Shown here: piece by piece, positions 33,914 to 42,299 of the stretch
How positions within the stretch are numbered: the first letter of the stretch is position 1
Layout: every line of letters starts with the position of its first letter
Assembly: GCF_017876495.1 (NCBI RefSeq)
Contig: NZ_JAGIOB010000001.1
Location: forward strand, 3,534,001-3,598,000
DNA length: 64,000 nt
Reading direction: 5' to 3'
Origin: Microlunatus capsulatus
GTDB lineage: Bacteria > Actinomycetota > Actinomycetes > Propionibacteriales > Propionibacteriaceae
Position numbers and translations under genes: made by a program
The notes under the pieces: model-generated
The model's input: the letters and a program-made list of their open reading frames with translations, nothing else
What the model was told of the DNA's origin: nothing
Database searches by the model: none

Positions 33914-34939
33914 ATGGAGTTCGGACTCACCACCTTCGCCGAGATCGACGACCCGGCGGTCAGCCCCGGCGAGCGGCTGCGGCAGGTCGTCGAGGAGGCC
34001 GTGCTGGCCGACCAGCTGGGCCTGGACGTCTACGGCATCGGCGAGCACCACCGCCCCGACATGGCGGTGTCAGCCCCCGAGGTCGTGCTGGCCACCATCG
34101 CCGGCCGCACCCAGGACATCCACCTGAGCAGCGCCGTCACCGTGCTGAGCTCGGCGGACCCGGTGCGTGCCTTCCAGAACTTCGCCACCCTCGACCTGCT
34201 CTCCAGCGGCCGCGCGGAGCTGATGGCCGGCCGGGGCTCGTTCACCGAGTCCTTCCCGCTCTTCGGCTACTCCCTGGGCGACTACGACGAGCTGTTCGCC
34301 GAGAAGCTCGACCTGCTGCTGGCCCTGCGCGAGGAGGGCCCGACCACCTGGTCCGGCCGGTTCCGCGCGCCGCTGGACGGCGTCGTCGTCCACCCCCGGC
34401 CCGAGGGCCGGCCGCTGCCGGTCTGGGTCGCCGTCGGCGGGACCCCGAGCTCGATCGTCCGCGCCGGCACCCTCGGGCTGCCGCTGGCCCTGGCGGTCAT
34501 CGGCGGGCAGCCGGCCGCGTTCGCGCCGCACGCCGACCTCTACCGCCGGGCGCTGGAGCACGGCGGGCACCCGGTCAGCACCCCGCTGGCGGTGCACGCG
34601 CACGGCTACGTCGCCACCGACGAGGGGGCTGCCCGCGCGGACTTCCTGCCCCGCTACAAGGCCACCTTCGACAAGCTCGGCCGCGAGCGGGGCTGGGCGC
34701 CGATGTCGCGGGCGCAGATCGAGGGCCTGATCGGCGCCGAGGGCGCGCTGTTCTTCGGCCACCCCGAGCGGGTCGCGGACAAGATCGTCGCCCTGCACGG
34801 GCTGCTGGGCGTCGACCGGTTCGAGATGCACGTCAGCCACGTCGACCACGCCCGGACGATGCACTCGATCGAGCTCTTCGCCACCGAGGTCGCCCCGCTG
34901 GTCCGCGAGCGGCTGGCCGCGGAGCCCGCGACCGTCTGA
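33914..34939 (+). CDS. LLM-class flavin-dependent oxidoreductase
   Basis: 341 residues from ATG 33914 behind GAGGAG. Luciferase-like TIM barrel: MEFGLTTFAEIDDP, GIGEHHRPDMAVSAPEVVLATIA, VLSSADPVRAFQNFATLDLLSSGRAELMAGRGSF are all typical of the FMN/F420 class with the EHH motif. It probably oxidises an alkyl or other small substrate. A dyad at 33866-33879 may control it. Confidence 0.93.
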   Translation: MEFGLTTFAEIDDPAVSPGERLRQVVEEAVLADQLGLDVYGIGEHHRPDMAVSAPEVVLATIAGRTQDIHLSSAVTVLSSADPVRAFQNFATLDLLSSGRAELMAGRGSFTESFPLFGYSLGDYDELFAEKLDLLLALREEGPTTWSGRFRAPLDGVVVHPRPEGRPLPVWVAVGGTPSSIVRAGTLGLPLALAVIGGQPAAFAPHADLYRRALEHGGHPVSTPLAVHAHGYVATDEGAARADFLPRYKATFDKLGRERGWAPMSRAQIEGLIGAEGALFFGHPERVADKIVALHGLLGVDRFEMHVSHVDHARTMHSIELFATEVAPLVRERLAAEPATV

Positions 34940-34978
34940 GCGGTCCCGCGACGGGCCGCCCGCCGGCCCACCGGTCGC

Positions 34979-34984
34979 TAGGGT
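34979..34984 (+). promoter_or_regulatory. Leaderless -10 element (TAGGGT) of the thiE-RNase-barstar operon
   Basis: The hexamer ends six bases before GTG 34991. Confidence 0.6.
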
Positions 34985-34990
34985 GAGCGC

Positions 34991-35677
34991 GTGACGGCAC
35001 TCATGGGCCTGGCGGCCCGCCTGCGGCTGGCCCGGCTGGTCCTGCGCACCGACGCCCGCCGTCGGCAGGGCGACCTGGCCGCCTTCCTCACCGCGGCCCT
35101 GGCCGGCGGTGTCGACGTGGTGCAGGTGCGCCAGGACGACCTCGACGCCGCCACCGGACGCGCGGTGCTCGAGGAGGTCCGCGCCGTCGCCGCGACCTCC
35201 GGGGCCGTCGTCGGCGTCGCGGGTGACCCGGCCTGGGCCGGCGCCGTCGGGGCCGACCTGCTGCACCTGCGCCCGGGCGACGACGCGTCCGCGGCCCGTG
35301 CGGCGCTGCACCCCGACGCCCTGCTCGGCCGCTCGGCCCACGACGGCGACCAGCTCGACGCCGCCCTGGCCGACGAGGCGCTCGACTTCGTCGCCGTCGG
35401 CCCGGGCCTGGTCGCGCGCGCCGCCCGCACCGCCCCCGTGTTCGCCGTGGCCAGCACCCCCTGGTTCGTCGGCGGCGGGGTCGGCGCTGCCACCCTCGAC
35501 GACCTGCTGGCGGCCGGCGCGCGCCGGGTGCTGGTCGGCAGCGCGCTGGCCGACGCCGACGACCCGCAGGACGCGGCCGCCCGGCTCACCCGCTCCCTGG
35601 CCGACGCCTGGCGCGCCGACCCCGGCGCCGAGCGCTACCGCTTCGCCGCCGCGGCCACCCCCGGCCGGGCCCGGTGA
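34991..35677 (+). CDS. ThiE-like protein (thiamine phosphate synthase family), divergent
   Basis: 228 residues from GTG 34991. The fold-level pattern is ThiE: LVLRTDARRRQGDLAAFLTAALAGGVDVVQ, LGRSAHDGDQ, DFVAVGPG and the phosphate-site GARRVLVGSAL. Yet active ThiE has VQxRxK, where the Lys binds pyrophosphate, and here it is VQVRQDD. The GPxxxTxTK loop after VGPG is also gone (VGPGLVARAARTAPVF). I infer an altered or lost synthase activity. No other thi gene is nearby. Coupled by GTGA to an RNase gene. Confidence 0.75.
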   Translation: MTALMGLAARLRLARLVLRTDARRRQGDLAAFLTAALAGGVDVVQVRQDDLDAATGRAVLEEVRAVAATSGAVVGVAGDPAWAGAVGADLLHLRPGDDASAARAALHPDALLGRSAHDGDQLDAALADEALDFVAVGPGLVARAARTAPVFAVASTPWFVGGGVGAATLDDLLAAGARRVLVGSALADADDPQDAAARLTRSLADAWRADPGAERYRFAAAATPGRAR

Positions 35678-36141
35678 GCGCGCGGCTCAAGGCCGTCGCG
35701 GCGGTCGCCGCGCTGCTGGTCCTCGGGCTGCTCGCCCTGTGGGGCGGGACGGGCACCGACACCGCCGCGCCGCCCGCGGCCCCCGGGGCGTCCACGAGCG
35801 CCCCCGCGGGCGCGGGCGGTCGCAGCACCACCGCCGACGGCGGCACCGACCCGGAGTCGGGGCTGCCGCTGGTCGCCCTGGCCTCGCTGCCGCGCGAGGC
35901 GCAGCAGACCGTGCGGCTGATCGAGCGTGGCGGTCCCTTCCCCTACGACCGCGACGGCGTCACCTTCGGCAACCGCGAGCGGCTGCTGCCCGCCCGGCCC
36001 GGCGGCTACTACCGCGAGTACACCGTCCGCACGCCGGGCGAGGACGACCGCGGCGCGCGGCGCATCGTCACCGGCGACGACGACCGCGAGCTGTTCTGGA
36101 CCGACGACCACTACGCCTCGTTCGCCCGGGTCCAGCGGTGA
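35674..36141 (+). CDS. Secreted guanyl-specific ribonuclease (RNase Sa/barnase family)
   Basis: 155 residues from GTG 35674, overlapping the ThiE-like gene by GTGA. An N-terminal signal or anchor helix (about 8-25) and a low-complexity linker precede a microbial RNase domain of about 95 residues. The catalytic set of RNase Sa can be placed: Glu115 in YREYTV, Arg129/130 in GARRIVTG, His146 in DDHYASF. It would cleave RNA after G outside the cell or in competitors. The partner inhibitor is the next gene. Confidence 0.9.
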   Translation: MSARLKAVAAVAALLVLGLLALWGGTGTDTAAPPAAPGASTSAPAGAGGRSTTADGGTDPESGLPLVALASLPREAQQTVRLIERGGPFPYDRDGVTFGNRERLLPARPGGYYREYTVRTPGEDDRGARRIVTGDDDRELFWTDDHYASFARVQR

Positions 36142-36494
36142 GCGCGGGCCGCCCGCCGCTCACCCCGGGCGTCTACCGCGCCGGCGGCGCCGGCCCGACG
36201 GCGGCCGCCCTGCGCGGGTCCGGCTGGGACGCGCGGGTGGTCGCCCCGGCCCGCTCGACGCCGGACCTCTACGCCGCGCTCGCCGCCGCGCTGGACCTGC
36301 CGGACTGGTTCGGCGCCAACCTCGACGCCCTCTGGGACTGCCTCGCCGAGCTCCGGGCGCCGACGGCGCTGGTGCTGGCGGGCTGGGACGCCTTCGCCCG
36401 GGCCGAGCCCGTCGACGCGCGCCGGGTCGCGGACCTGCTCGCCGAGCGGGCCCGCGAGGACCCGCCCCTCGTCGCCGTCCTCGTCCGCGGCTGA
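36138..36494 (+). CDS. Barstar-family ribonuclease inhibitor
   Basis: 118 residues from GTG 36138, overlapping the RNase gene by GTGA. The barstar core is clear: LYAALAAALDLPDWFGANLDALWDCLAEL, with the Asp/Glu helix that plugs the RNase active site, and the C-terminal strand VAVLVRG. It lacks a signal peptide, as expected of a cytoplasmic inhibitor that protects against leaked or imported RNase. The tight coupling makes this a toxin-immunity pair. Confidence 0.92.
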   Translation: MSAGRPPLTPGVYRAGGAGPTAAALRGSGWDARVVAPARSTPDLYAALAAALDLPDWFGANLDALWDCLAELRAPTALVLAGWDAFARAEPVDARRVADLLAERAREDPPLVAVLVRG

Positions 36495-36520
36495 CCTGCG
36501 GGAGGACCGCGCGGGCGGGC

Positions 36521-37681
36521 TCAGAACTGCCGGCGGACGGCGGCCTCGGCCAGCGCGGTGAGCCCGCGCCGGCCCTCGTCGGTGACCGGCGCGGCGTCCA
36601 GCGCGGCGAGCGCCTGCGCGTGCCCCTCCGCGATCATCGCCTCGACGGCGTCGACCGCGCCCGAGCTGACGATGACGTCCTGCAGGGCCGCCACGCCGTC
36701 GGCGTCCAGGTCGGGGTCGCCCAGCCGGGCCTCCAGCAGCGCCCGGCCCGCGTCGTCGGTCCCCGCGTGCGCGTGGGCCACCAGCACCGTCCGCTTGCCC
36801 TCGCGGAGGTCGTCCCCGGCCGGCTTGCCGGTCACGGCGCTGTCGCCGAACACGCCGAGGACGTCGTCGCGGAACTGGAAGGCCCGCCCGGCCGGGGAGC
36901 CGAAGGCGGCCAGCGCCGTCTGCAGGTCCGGGTCGTCGCCGCCGAGGGCCGCCCCCAGCTGGCAGGGCCGCTGGACCGTGTACCGCGCGCTCTTGAACTC
37001 CACGACGCGGCCGGCCTCGGCCAGCGCGACGCCGGCGTCGCCGCCCAGCGGCCGGGCCTGGGCCACGATGTCGAGGAACTGCCCGCCGGTGACCTCGGTG
37101 CGCATCGTCTCGGCCACCGGCGTCGCCCGGGCCAGCGCCGCGGGCTCCATCCCCGAGCGCAGCAGCAGCTCGGCCGACCACATGAGCAGCAGGTCGCCCA
37201 GCAGGATGGCCCCCGCACGGCCGAAGGCCGCCGCGTCGCCCAGCCGGCCGGCGACGACGTGCTGGGCCTCGAGCTGGCGGTGCGCCGCGGGCCGGCCGCG
37301 GCGCAGGTCGGAGGAGTCCATGACGTCGTCGTGCACGAGCGCCGAGACGTGCAGCAGGTCCAGGCTGGCCGCGGCGCGCAGCAGCGGCGCCAGGGCGGCG
37401 GCGTCCGGCATCCCGGCGGCGGCCACGTAGCCCCAGACGCAGAAGGCCGGGCGCAGCCGCTTGCCGCCGTCCAGCAGCTCGGCCGCCAGGACGCTGAGCG
37501 GCTCGAGCTCAGGCCCCAGCGCGGCCAGCACGGGCTGCTGGGAGTCGAGGAACGCGGTCACCGTGGCGCCGACGGCGTCCCGGAAGCCGGGGCCGAGCGG
37601 GGCGTCGGGGTCCAGCACCGGCGCCGGGCCCGATCGCTCGGGCGCGGGGACGGCGGACCGGGGCAGGGGACGGGTGACCAC
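36521..37681 (-). CDS. Polyprenyl (geranylgeranyl-type) diphosphate synthase
   Basis: 386 residues from GTG 37681, six bases after TAGGCT. Trans-isoprenyl diphosphate synthase that condenses allylic diphosphate with IPP. First Asp-rich motif VHDDVMDSSDLRRGRP, second FRDDVLGVFGD, where the final Asp of DDxxD is replaced as in other actinobacterial IdsA-type enzymes. Conserved KTVL-like block AGDDLREGKRTVLVA. Product length cannot be read from sequence. Divergent from metF, as idsA2 and Rv2172c are in M. tuberculosis (from memory). Confidence 0.93.
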   Translation of the reverse strand: MVTRPLPRSAVPAPERSGPAPVLDPDAPLGPGFRDAVGATVTAFLDSQQPVLAALGPELEPLSVLAAELLDGGKRLRPAFCVWGYVAAAGMPDAAALAPLLRAAASLDLLHVSALVHDDVMDSSDLRRGRPAAHRQLEAQHVVAGRLGDAAAFGRAGAILLGDLLLMWSAELLLRSGMEPAALARATPVAETMRTEVTGGQFLDIVAQARPLGGDAGVALAEAGRVVEFKSARYTVQRPCQLGAALGGDDPDLQTALAAFGSPAGRAFQFRDDVLGVFGDSAVTGKPAGDDLREGKRTVLVAHAHAGTDDAGRALLEARLGDPDLDADGVAALQDVIVSSGAVDAVEAMIAEGHAQALAALDAAPVTDEGRRGLTALAEAAVRRQF

Positions 37682-37687
37682 ATGCTG

Positions 37688-37693
37688 AGCCTA
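37688..37693 (-). promoter_or_regulatory. Leaderless -10 element (TAGGCT) of the polyprenyl synthase gene
   Basis: The hexamer on the minus strand ends six bases before GTG 37681; only 24 bases separate it from the divergent metF -10 element. Confidence 0.6.
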
Positions 37694-37717
37694 CGGAGGG
37701 GCTGCGGGGGCCCCACA

Positions 37718-37723
37718 TACAGT
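37718..37723 (+). promoter_or_regulatory. Leaderless -10 element (TACAGT) of metF
   Basis: The hexamer ends six bases before ATG 37730. Confidence 0.6.
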
Positions 37724-37729
37724 GTTCGC

Positions 37730-38659
37730 ATGCCGGGCCGGACTGCGTCACCGCCGCGTCCGCGGACCCCCACCATCCCCGAGCTGCTCGCCACCGCCGG
37801 GCGGCCCCTGTTCTCCTTCGAGCTGTTCCCCCCGCGCGACGAGGCGGGCTCGCGGCAGCTGTGGCAGACGGTCCGCGAGCTCGAGGCCCTGGGCGCCGAC
37901 TTCGTCTCGGTCACCTACGGCGCCAGCGGCTCGACCCGCGAGCGCACCATCGGCGCGACCGAGCAGATCGCCCTCACCACCACGCTGCGCACCGTGGCCC
38001 ACCTGACCTGCGCCAGCCAGAGCCGCGAGCAGCTGCGCCGGGTCGTCGGCGCCTACGCGGCCGCCGGCGTCAAGCACGTGCTGGCCATCCGCGGCGACAT
38101 GCCCGGCGGTCCGCGGGAGCCCTGGGTCCGCCACCCGGACGGCCTCGACAACGCCACCGAGCTGGTCGCGCTGGTCCGCGAGCTGGGGGACTTCTGCGTC
38201 GGCGTCGGTGCCTTCCCCGACCCGCACCCGTCCTCCCTCGACGCCGACCTCGACGCGCGCATCCTCGTCGCCAAGGCCCGGGCCGGGGCGAGCTACGCGA
38301 TCACCCAGCTGTTCTTCCGGCCCGAGGACTACTTCGCGCTGGTCGCCCGCGTCCGCGCGCTGGGCTGCGACCTCCCGGTCATCCCGGGCATCATGCCCAT
38401 CACGAACGTCCGCCAGGTCACCCGGTTCGCCGAGCTGTCCGGCGCCGCCCTGCCCGACGCCGTCGTCGACCGCGTGCAGGCGGTGGCCGGCGACGAGGAT
38501 GCCGTCCGCCGGGTGGGCACCGCGATCGGCACCGAGCTCTCCGAGGCGCTGCTCGACGGCGGCGCGCCCGGCCTGCACTTCTACACCCAGAACCGCTCGC
38601 GGGCTACCCGCGAGATCTACGCCAACCTGCGGAGCCGTCTCCTGCCGCGTCGAGGGTGA
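37730..38659 (+). CDS. metF: 5,10-methylenetetrahydrofolate reductase
   Basis: 309 residues, normal for bacterial MetF. FAD-dependent TIM barrel that makes 5-methyl-THF for methionine synthesis. FSFELFPPRDEAG holds the catalytic Glu; DFVSVTYGASGSTRERTI, LAIRGDMPGGPREPW and ITQLFFRPEDYF are family blocks. Start ATG 37730 has a leaderless promoter. Its last 56 bases overlap the end of the convergent helicase gene. Confidence 0.95.
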   Translation: MPGRTASPPRPRTPTIPELLATAGRPLFSFELFPPRDEAGSRQLWQTVRELEALGADFVSVTYGASGSTRERTIGATEQIALTTTLRTVAHLTCASQSREQLRRVVGAYAAAGVKHVLAIRGDMPGGPREPWVRHPDGLDNATELVALVRELGDFCVGVGAFPDPHPSSLDADLDARILVAKARAGASYAITQLFFRPEDYFALVARVRALGCDLPVIPGIMPITNVRQVTRFAELSGAALPDAVVDRVQAVAGDEDAVRRVGTAIGTELSEALLDGGAPGLHFYTQNRSRATREIYANLRSRLLPRRG

Positions 38660-40871
38660 CCAGCCGCTGCGTCGGGCGCGTCAGCGCCACGTAGAGCGAG
38701 CGCACCCCGCCCGGGGACTCGGCGACGATGCGGTCGGGGTCGACGACCAGCACCCCGTCGTACTCCAGGCCCTTGGACTCCAGCGAGGTCACCACGGCCA
38801 GCCGCTCGGCGCCGGGCAGCGCGGCCGCGTCGAGGGCGGCGCGCACCTCGTCCCGGCCGGTCGGGGCGCAGATGACGCCGACGGTGCCCTCGACCTCGCC
38901 CAGCAGGTCGACGACCGCGTCCACGGCCCCGGCCGCGACGCCGCGCTCGTCGGCGACGAGCAGCAGCGGCTCGACGCCGGTCGAGCGGACGGCGCGGGGC
39001 AGGTCGGCCTCGGGGTAGGCCCGGACGACGACGGAGGCGGCCAGGTCGAACACCTCGGCCGGGCTGCGGTAGTTGGTGCTCATCCGGAACCGCCGCACGG
39101 GCGCGGTGCCGACGAGCTCCTTGAGCGCGCGGTCGGTCTCGGCGGCGTCGGGCCAGGAGCTCTGCGCCGGGTCGCCGACGATCGTCCAGGACGCCCCCGC
39201 GCCGCGCCGGCGGAGCATCCGCCACTGCATCGGGGTGATGTCCTGCGCCTCGTCGACCAGCACGTGGCTGTAGGTCTGGTGCGGCTCGGCGAAGGGGTCG
39301 ACCTCACGGGTGGGGGTCAGCCGGTCGGCCGTGGTCACCACCTCGGCGTACTCGGCGTCGTCGGGCAGGAACAGCGGCTCGTCGCGCTCCTCGCTCTCGG
39401 GCACCGGTCCCAGCAGGCTGACCAGCTCGTCCAGCAGGGCGCCGTCGGCGACGGTCCAGTCGGCGGTCCGCGGCAGGTCGGCGGTCCGGGGGTAGGAGGC
39501 GGCCAGCAGGTCCTGCTCGGCGCTGCTCAGCGTCGACCCGGCGAGCCGGGCCAGCAGCCCGCGGTCCCCGAGCCGGGCCAGCGCCGTCGGGGCGCTGACG
39601 CCGGGCCACCAGGCCAGCAGGAACATCGTGAAGGCGGCGGTGTCGGTGACGGCGTCGTCGAACTCGTCGCGCTCCATGTCCAGCTCGGCGGCCGGGCGGC
39701 CGCGCCACAGCGCCTGCAGCAGCGCCTTCTCGGCGGCCTCGCGGCCGGCGTTGAGCTTGTGGTGGGCCAGCACCTCGGCGCGGATCCGCTCCAGGGCCTC
39801 GACCCGCAGCACCAGCACGTGGCCGCGCAGGGTGAGCCGGAGCTCCAGCGGCACCGCCTGCGGCGGCTCCTGGACCAGCCGGCGCAGCACGCGCACCATC
39901 CGCAGGCTGCCCTTGACGGCCGCGGTCGGGGCGTCGTCCACCCGCTCGCCGGCCAGCCGGACGACGTCGCCGGCGACCGTGCCGACGGGCCGCAGCGTCA
40001 CCGACTCCTCGCCGAGGGAGGGCAGCACCCGCTCGATGTAGTTCATGAACACCCGGCTGGGGCCGACGACGAGGACGCCGCCGGAGGTGAAGCGCCGCCG
40101 GTTGGAGTAGAGCAGGTAGGCCGCGCGGTGCAGGGCGACGACGGTCTTGCCGGTGCCCGGCCCGCCGGAGATCAGGGTGAAGCCCTGGTACGGCGCGCGG
40201 ATCGCCTCGTCCTGCTCGCCCTGGATGGTGGCGACGATGTCGCGCATCGTGTGCCCGCGGGCCCGGGTGAGCGCGGCCATCAGCGCGCCCTCGCCGACGA
40301 CGGCCAGGTCGTCGCGCGCGTGCTCGCCGTCCAGCAGGTCGTCCTCGATGCCGATCACCTGCTGGCCCTGGCAGCGCAGCACCCGGCGGCGGACCACCTG
40401 CATGGGGTCGTGCGGGGTGGCCCGGTAGAAGGGCTCGGCCGCCCGGGCGCGCCAGTCGATCACCAGCGGCTCGTAGTCGGCGTCGCGGACGCCGATCCGG
40501 CCGACGTAGCGGACCTCGCCGTCGGTGCGGTCCAGCCGGCCGAAGACCAGGCCCTCGTGCTCGGCGTCCAGCACGGCCAGCCGCTTCGCGGCCTGGAAGG
40601 CGAAGACGTCGCGCTCGTAGAGCCCGGTGCCGTCCTCCTCGCGGACGTAGGAGCCGCGGTCGGACTGGAAGAGCGAGCGGCCGGCCGTCGCGACCTCCTG
40701 CGCGGTGCGGGTGGCCTCGGCCAGCCGCCCGTAGACGAGGTCGACGTGGGCCTGCTCGACGGCGATCTCACGCTCGACGAGGTCCGGGGTGGCGGGGCCG
40801 CCCGGCTGGTCGGCGGGCGTGCCGTCGTCGTCGGGCTCGTCGGGAGCGGTCACCCGGTGCGCGGAAGTCAA
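38604..40871 (-). CDS. HelD/HelR-like superfamily 1 helicase (RNA polymerase-recycling type)
   Basis: 755 residues. An N-terminal coiled coil (about 32-65: REIAVEQAHVDLVYGRLAEA) as in HelD, then a UvrD-like motor with Walker A GGPGTGKT, Walker B LVDEAQDITPMQW and motif III GDPAQSSWPDA. The FMLLAWWPGVS stretch mid-protein resembles the insert of actinobacterial HelR. HelD/HelR proteins pull stalled RNA polymerase off DNA; HelR can also displace rifampicin. Start TTG 40871 lies nine bases after GAGGGA, with a TATAGT -10 on the minus strand at 40907-40912; GTG 40853 is an alternative. A tail-to-tail overlap with metF is notable. Confidence 0.88.
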   Translation of the reverse strand: MTSAHRVTAPDEPDDDGTPADQPGGPATPDLVEREIAVEQAHVDLVYGRLAEATRTAQEVATAGRSLFQSDRGSYVREEDGTGLYERDVFAFQAAKRLAVLDAEHEGLVFGRLDRTDGEVRYVGRIGVRDADYEPLVIDWRARAAEPFYRATPHDPMQVVRRRVLRCQGQQVIGIEDDLLDGEHARDDLAVVGEGALMAALTRARGHTMRDIVATIQGEQDEAIRAPYQGFTLISGGPGTGKTVVALHRAAYLLYSNRRRFTSGGVLVVGPSRVFMNYIERVLPSLGEESVTLRPVGTVAGDVVRLAGERVDDAPTAAVKGSLRMVRVLRRLVQEPPQAVPLELRLTLRGHVLVLRVEALERIRAEVLAHHKLNAGREAAEKALLQALWRGRPAAELDMERDEFDDAVTDTAAFTMFLLAWWPGVSAPTALARLGDRGLLARLAGSTLSSAEQDLLAASYPRTADLPRTADWTVADGALLDELVSLLGPVPESEERDEPLFLPDDAEYAEVVTTADRLTPTREVDPFAEPHQTYSHVLVDEAQDITPMQWRMLRRRGAGASWTIVGDPAQSSWPDAAETDRALKELVGTAPVRRFRMSTNYRSPAEVFDLAASVVVRAYPEADLPRAVRSTGVEPLLLVADERGVAAGAVDAVVDLLGEVEGTVGVICAPTGRDEVRAALDAAALPGAERLAVVTSLESKGLEYDGVLVVDPDRIVAESPGGVRSLYVALTRPTQRLVTLDAAGDGSAGWRRSRG

Positions 40872-40906
40872 AGAGTCTCGTCCCTCGGTCAGAAAGCGAA
40901 CGACTC

Positions 40907-40912
40907 ACTATA
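40907..40912 (-). promoter_or_regulatory. -10 element (TATAGT) of the HelR-like helicase gene
   Basis: TATAGT on the minus strand sits at the very end of the upstream reading frame and would give a leader of about 30 bases that includes the ribosome site. Confidence 0.5.
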
Positions 40913-42257
40913 CGGGGGCCGGGGCGGCCCCGGAGGCGTCTCCGCGGGAGGCGTCGGGCGCCCGGTCGAGCGCGTCGTGGCAGGCGTAGGAGGCGAGGGC
41001 GCCGGAGAGCACGACCTGGGAGGGCCCGTCCCCGCCGGCGGACGCGGCGCTGGCCAGGTGGAGCCCGGCCGGTCCCGGCGTCACCGGCGGGCGCAGCAGC
41101 CAGCTGCGCCAGCCGCGCCAGGCCGCTCCCGCCCCCGGGTCGGGCCGGCTCCGGCCGTGGTCGTGCCGGCTCACCACCGTCCGCTCGCCGACGGGGCGCG
41201 CCCAGCTGACCACCGGCGTGCCGTCGGCCGCGAGCTCGACGGTCTCGGTGACGGCGAGGGCGGGCCGGTCCAGGGCGGTGTGCTCGACGGCGGGCGCCGC
41301 CGCGGGCCGGAGCCGGTGGGTGCGGCGGCGCAGGGCCGGGTCCGCGTCGCGGGGGAGCAGCGCGTCGACCAGCTGCCACGGGTCGGTGGTGACGACGACG
41401 GCCGCCGCCCGGCGGGGGCCGTCCGCCGTCACGACGCCGACCACCCGGCCGTCGACGACCTCGAGGCCGGTGACGGCCGAGCCGAGGTGGACCGCGACCC
41501 GGCGGGTGGCCAGCCGGCCGGCCAGCGCCTCGGCCAGCACCGACGAGCGCCCGGTGTCGGCGGGACGGGCGGCCGGGTCGGCCGCGGCCAGGTGCCAGTG
41601 GCCGAACCGGCGGCTGACGCTGAGGTCGACGGCGACGAAGGCGGGCGTCCGCTCCGGGTGCGAGCCGTGCCGGTGGGCCAGGCTGCGGACCAGGGCCTCC
41701 AGCCGCGGCTCGTCGAGGCGGGCGGCCAGCCAGGCGAGGCTGCGGCGGGCGTGCAGCCGGGCCAGCACCGGACGGGTGAGCTGCCGGCGGCCCAGCAGCG
41801 GGTACTCCAGGCCCAGAGGCCGCAGGGCCAGCCAGACCTCGTCCAGCTCGTCGAGCAGGTGCTGCCAGCGGGCCGCCGCCGCGGCCCCGACGACGGGCCG
41901 CAGGGCGGCCTGCTGGGCGCCGCGCTCGGTGGGCAGGCTCAGCGCCGTCCCGTCGGCGAAGCGGTAACGGACCGGCGGCGCGGGCACCAGGGCGTGCCCG
42001 GACCGGGCCAGCTCGGCCTCCAGGGGCCGACCGCTCTTGCGGAACAGGTCGCGCCACGGGGCCGGGAAGGGCAGCACGCCGCGGGCGTCGTCGACCAGCC
42101 CCACCCCGGGCAGCTCCCGGGCGGCCCAGCGCCCGCCGAGGACGTCGGCCCGCTCGTGCAGCTCGACGGCGTGCCCGGCCTTGGCCAGCCGGGCCGCGGC
42201 GGCCATCCCGGCCACCCCGCCGCCGACGACGACCACCGGGTCGGGGGAGGCGGGCAT
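40908..42257 (-). CDS. FAD-dependent phytoene desaturase-like (CrtI family) oxidoreductase
   Basis: 449 residues from ATG 42257, seven bases after TACGCT. Dinucleotide motif VVVVGGGVAGMAAAARLAKAGHAVELHE and the adjacent GGRW; C-terminal FAD segment GLHLASAASAGGDGPSQVVLSGALAS. It belongs to CrtI/amine oxidase-type flavoproteins. No carotenoid cluster is nearby, so a role in carotenoid synthesis is uncertain; the polyprenyl synthase 5 kb away might supply substrate. Confidence 0.88.
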   Translation of the reverse strand: MPASPDPVVVVGGGVAGMAAAARLAKAGHAVELHERADVLGGRWAARELPGVGLVDDARGVLPFPAPWRDLFRKSGRPLEAELARSGHALVPAPPVRYRFADGTALSLPTERGAQQAALRPVVGAAAAARWQHLLDELDEVWLALRPLGLEYPLLGRRQLTRPVLARLHARRSLAWLAARLDEPRLEALVRSLAHRHGSHPERTPAFVAVDLSVSRRFGHWHLAAADPAARPADTGRSSVLAEALAGRLATRRVAVHLGSAVTGLEVVDGRVVGVVTADGPRRAAAVVVTTDPWQLVDALLPRDADPALRRRTHRLRPAAAPAVEHTALDRPALAVTETVELAADGTPVVSWARPVGERTVVSRHDHGRSRPDPGAGAAWRGWRSWLLRPPVTPGPAGLHLASAASAGGDGPSQVVLSGALASYACHDALDRAPDASRGDASGAAPAPV

Positions 42258-42264
42258 GGTCACG

Positions 42265-42270
42265 AGCGTA
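42265..42270 (-). promoter_or_regulatory. Leaderless -10 element (TACGCT) of the CrtI-like gene
   Basis: The hexamer on the minus strand ends seven bases before ATG 42257. Confidence 0.5.
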
Positions 42271-42299
42271 GGCGAGCCGCCGGCTGCCAGGCTGGGGGC

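Noticed and set aside
40908-42257. Carotenoid gene cluster
   Set aside because: The CrtI-like protein and a polyprenyl synthase are within 5 kb, but no phytoene synthase, cyclase or other crt gene is present and each has its own promoter.
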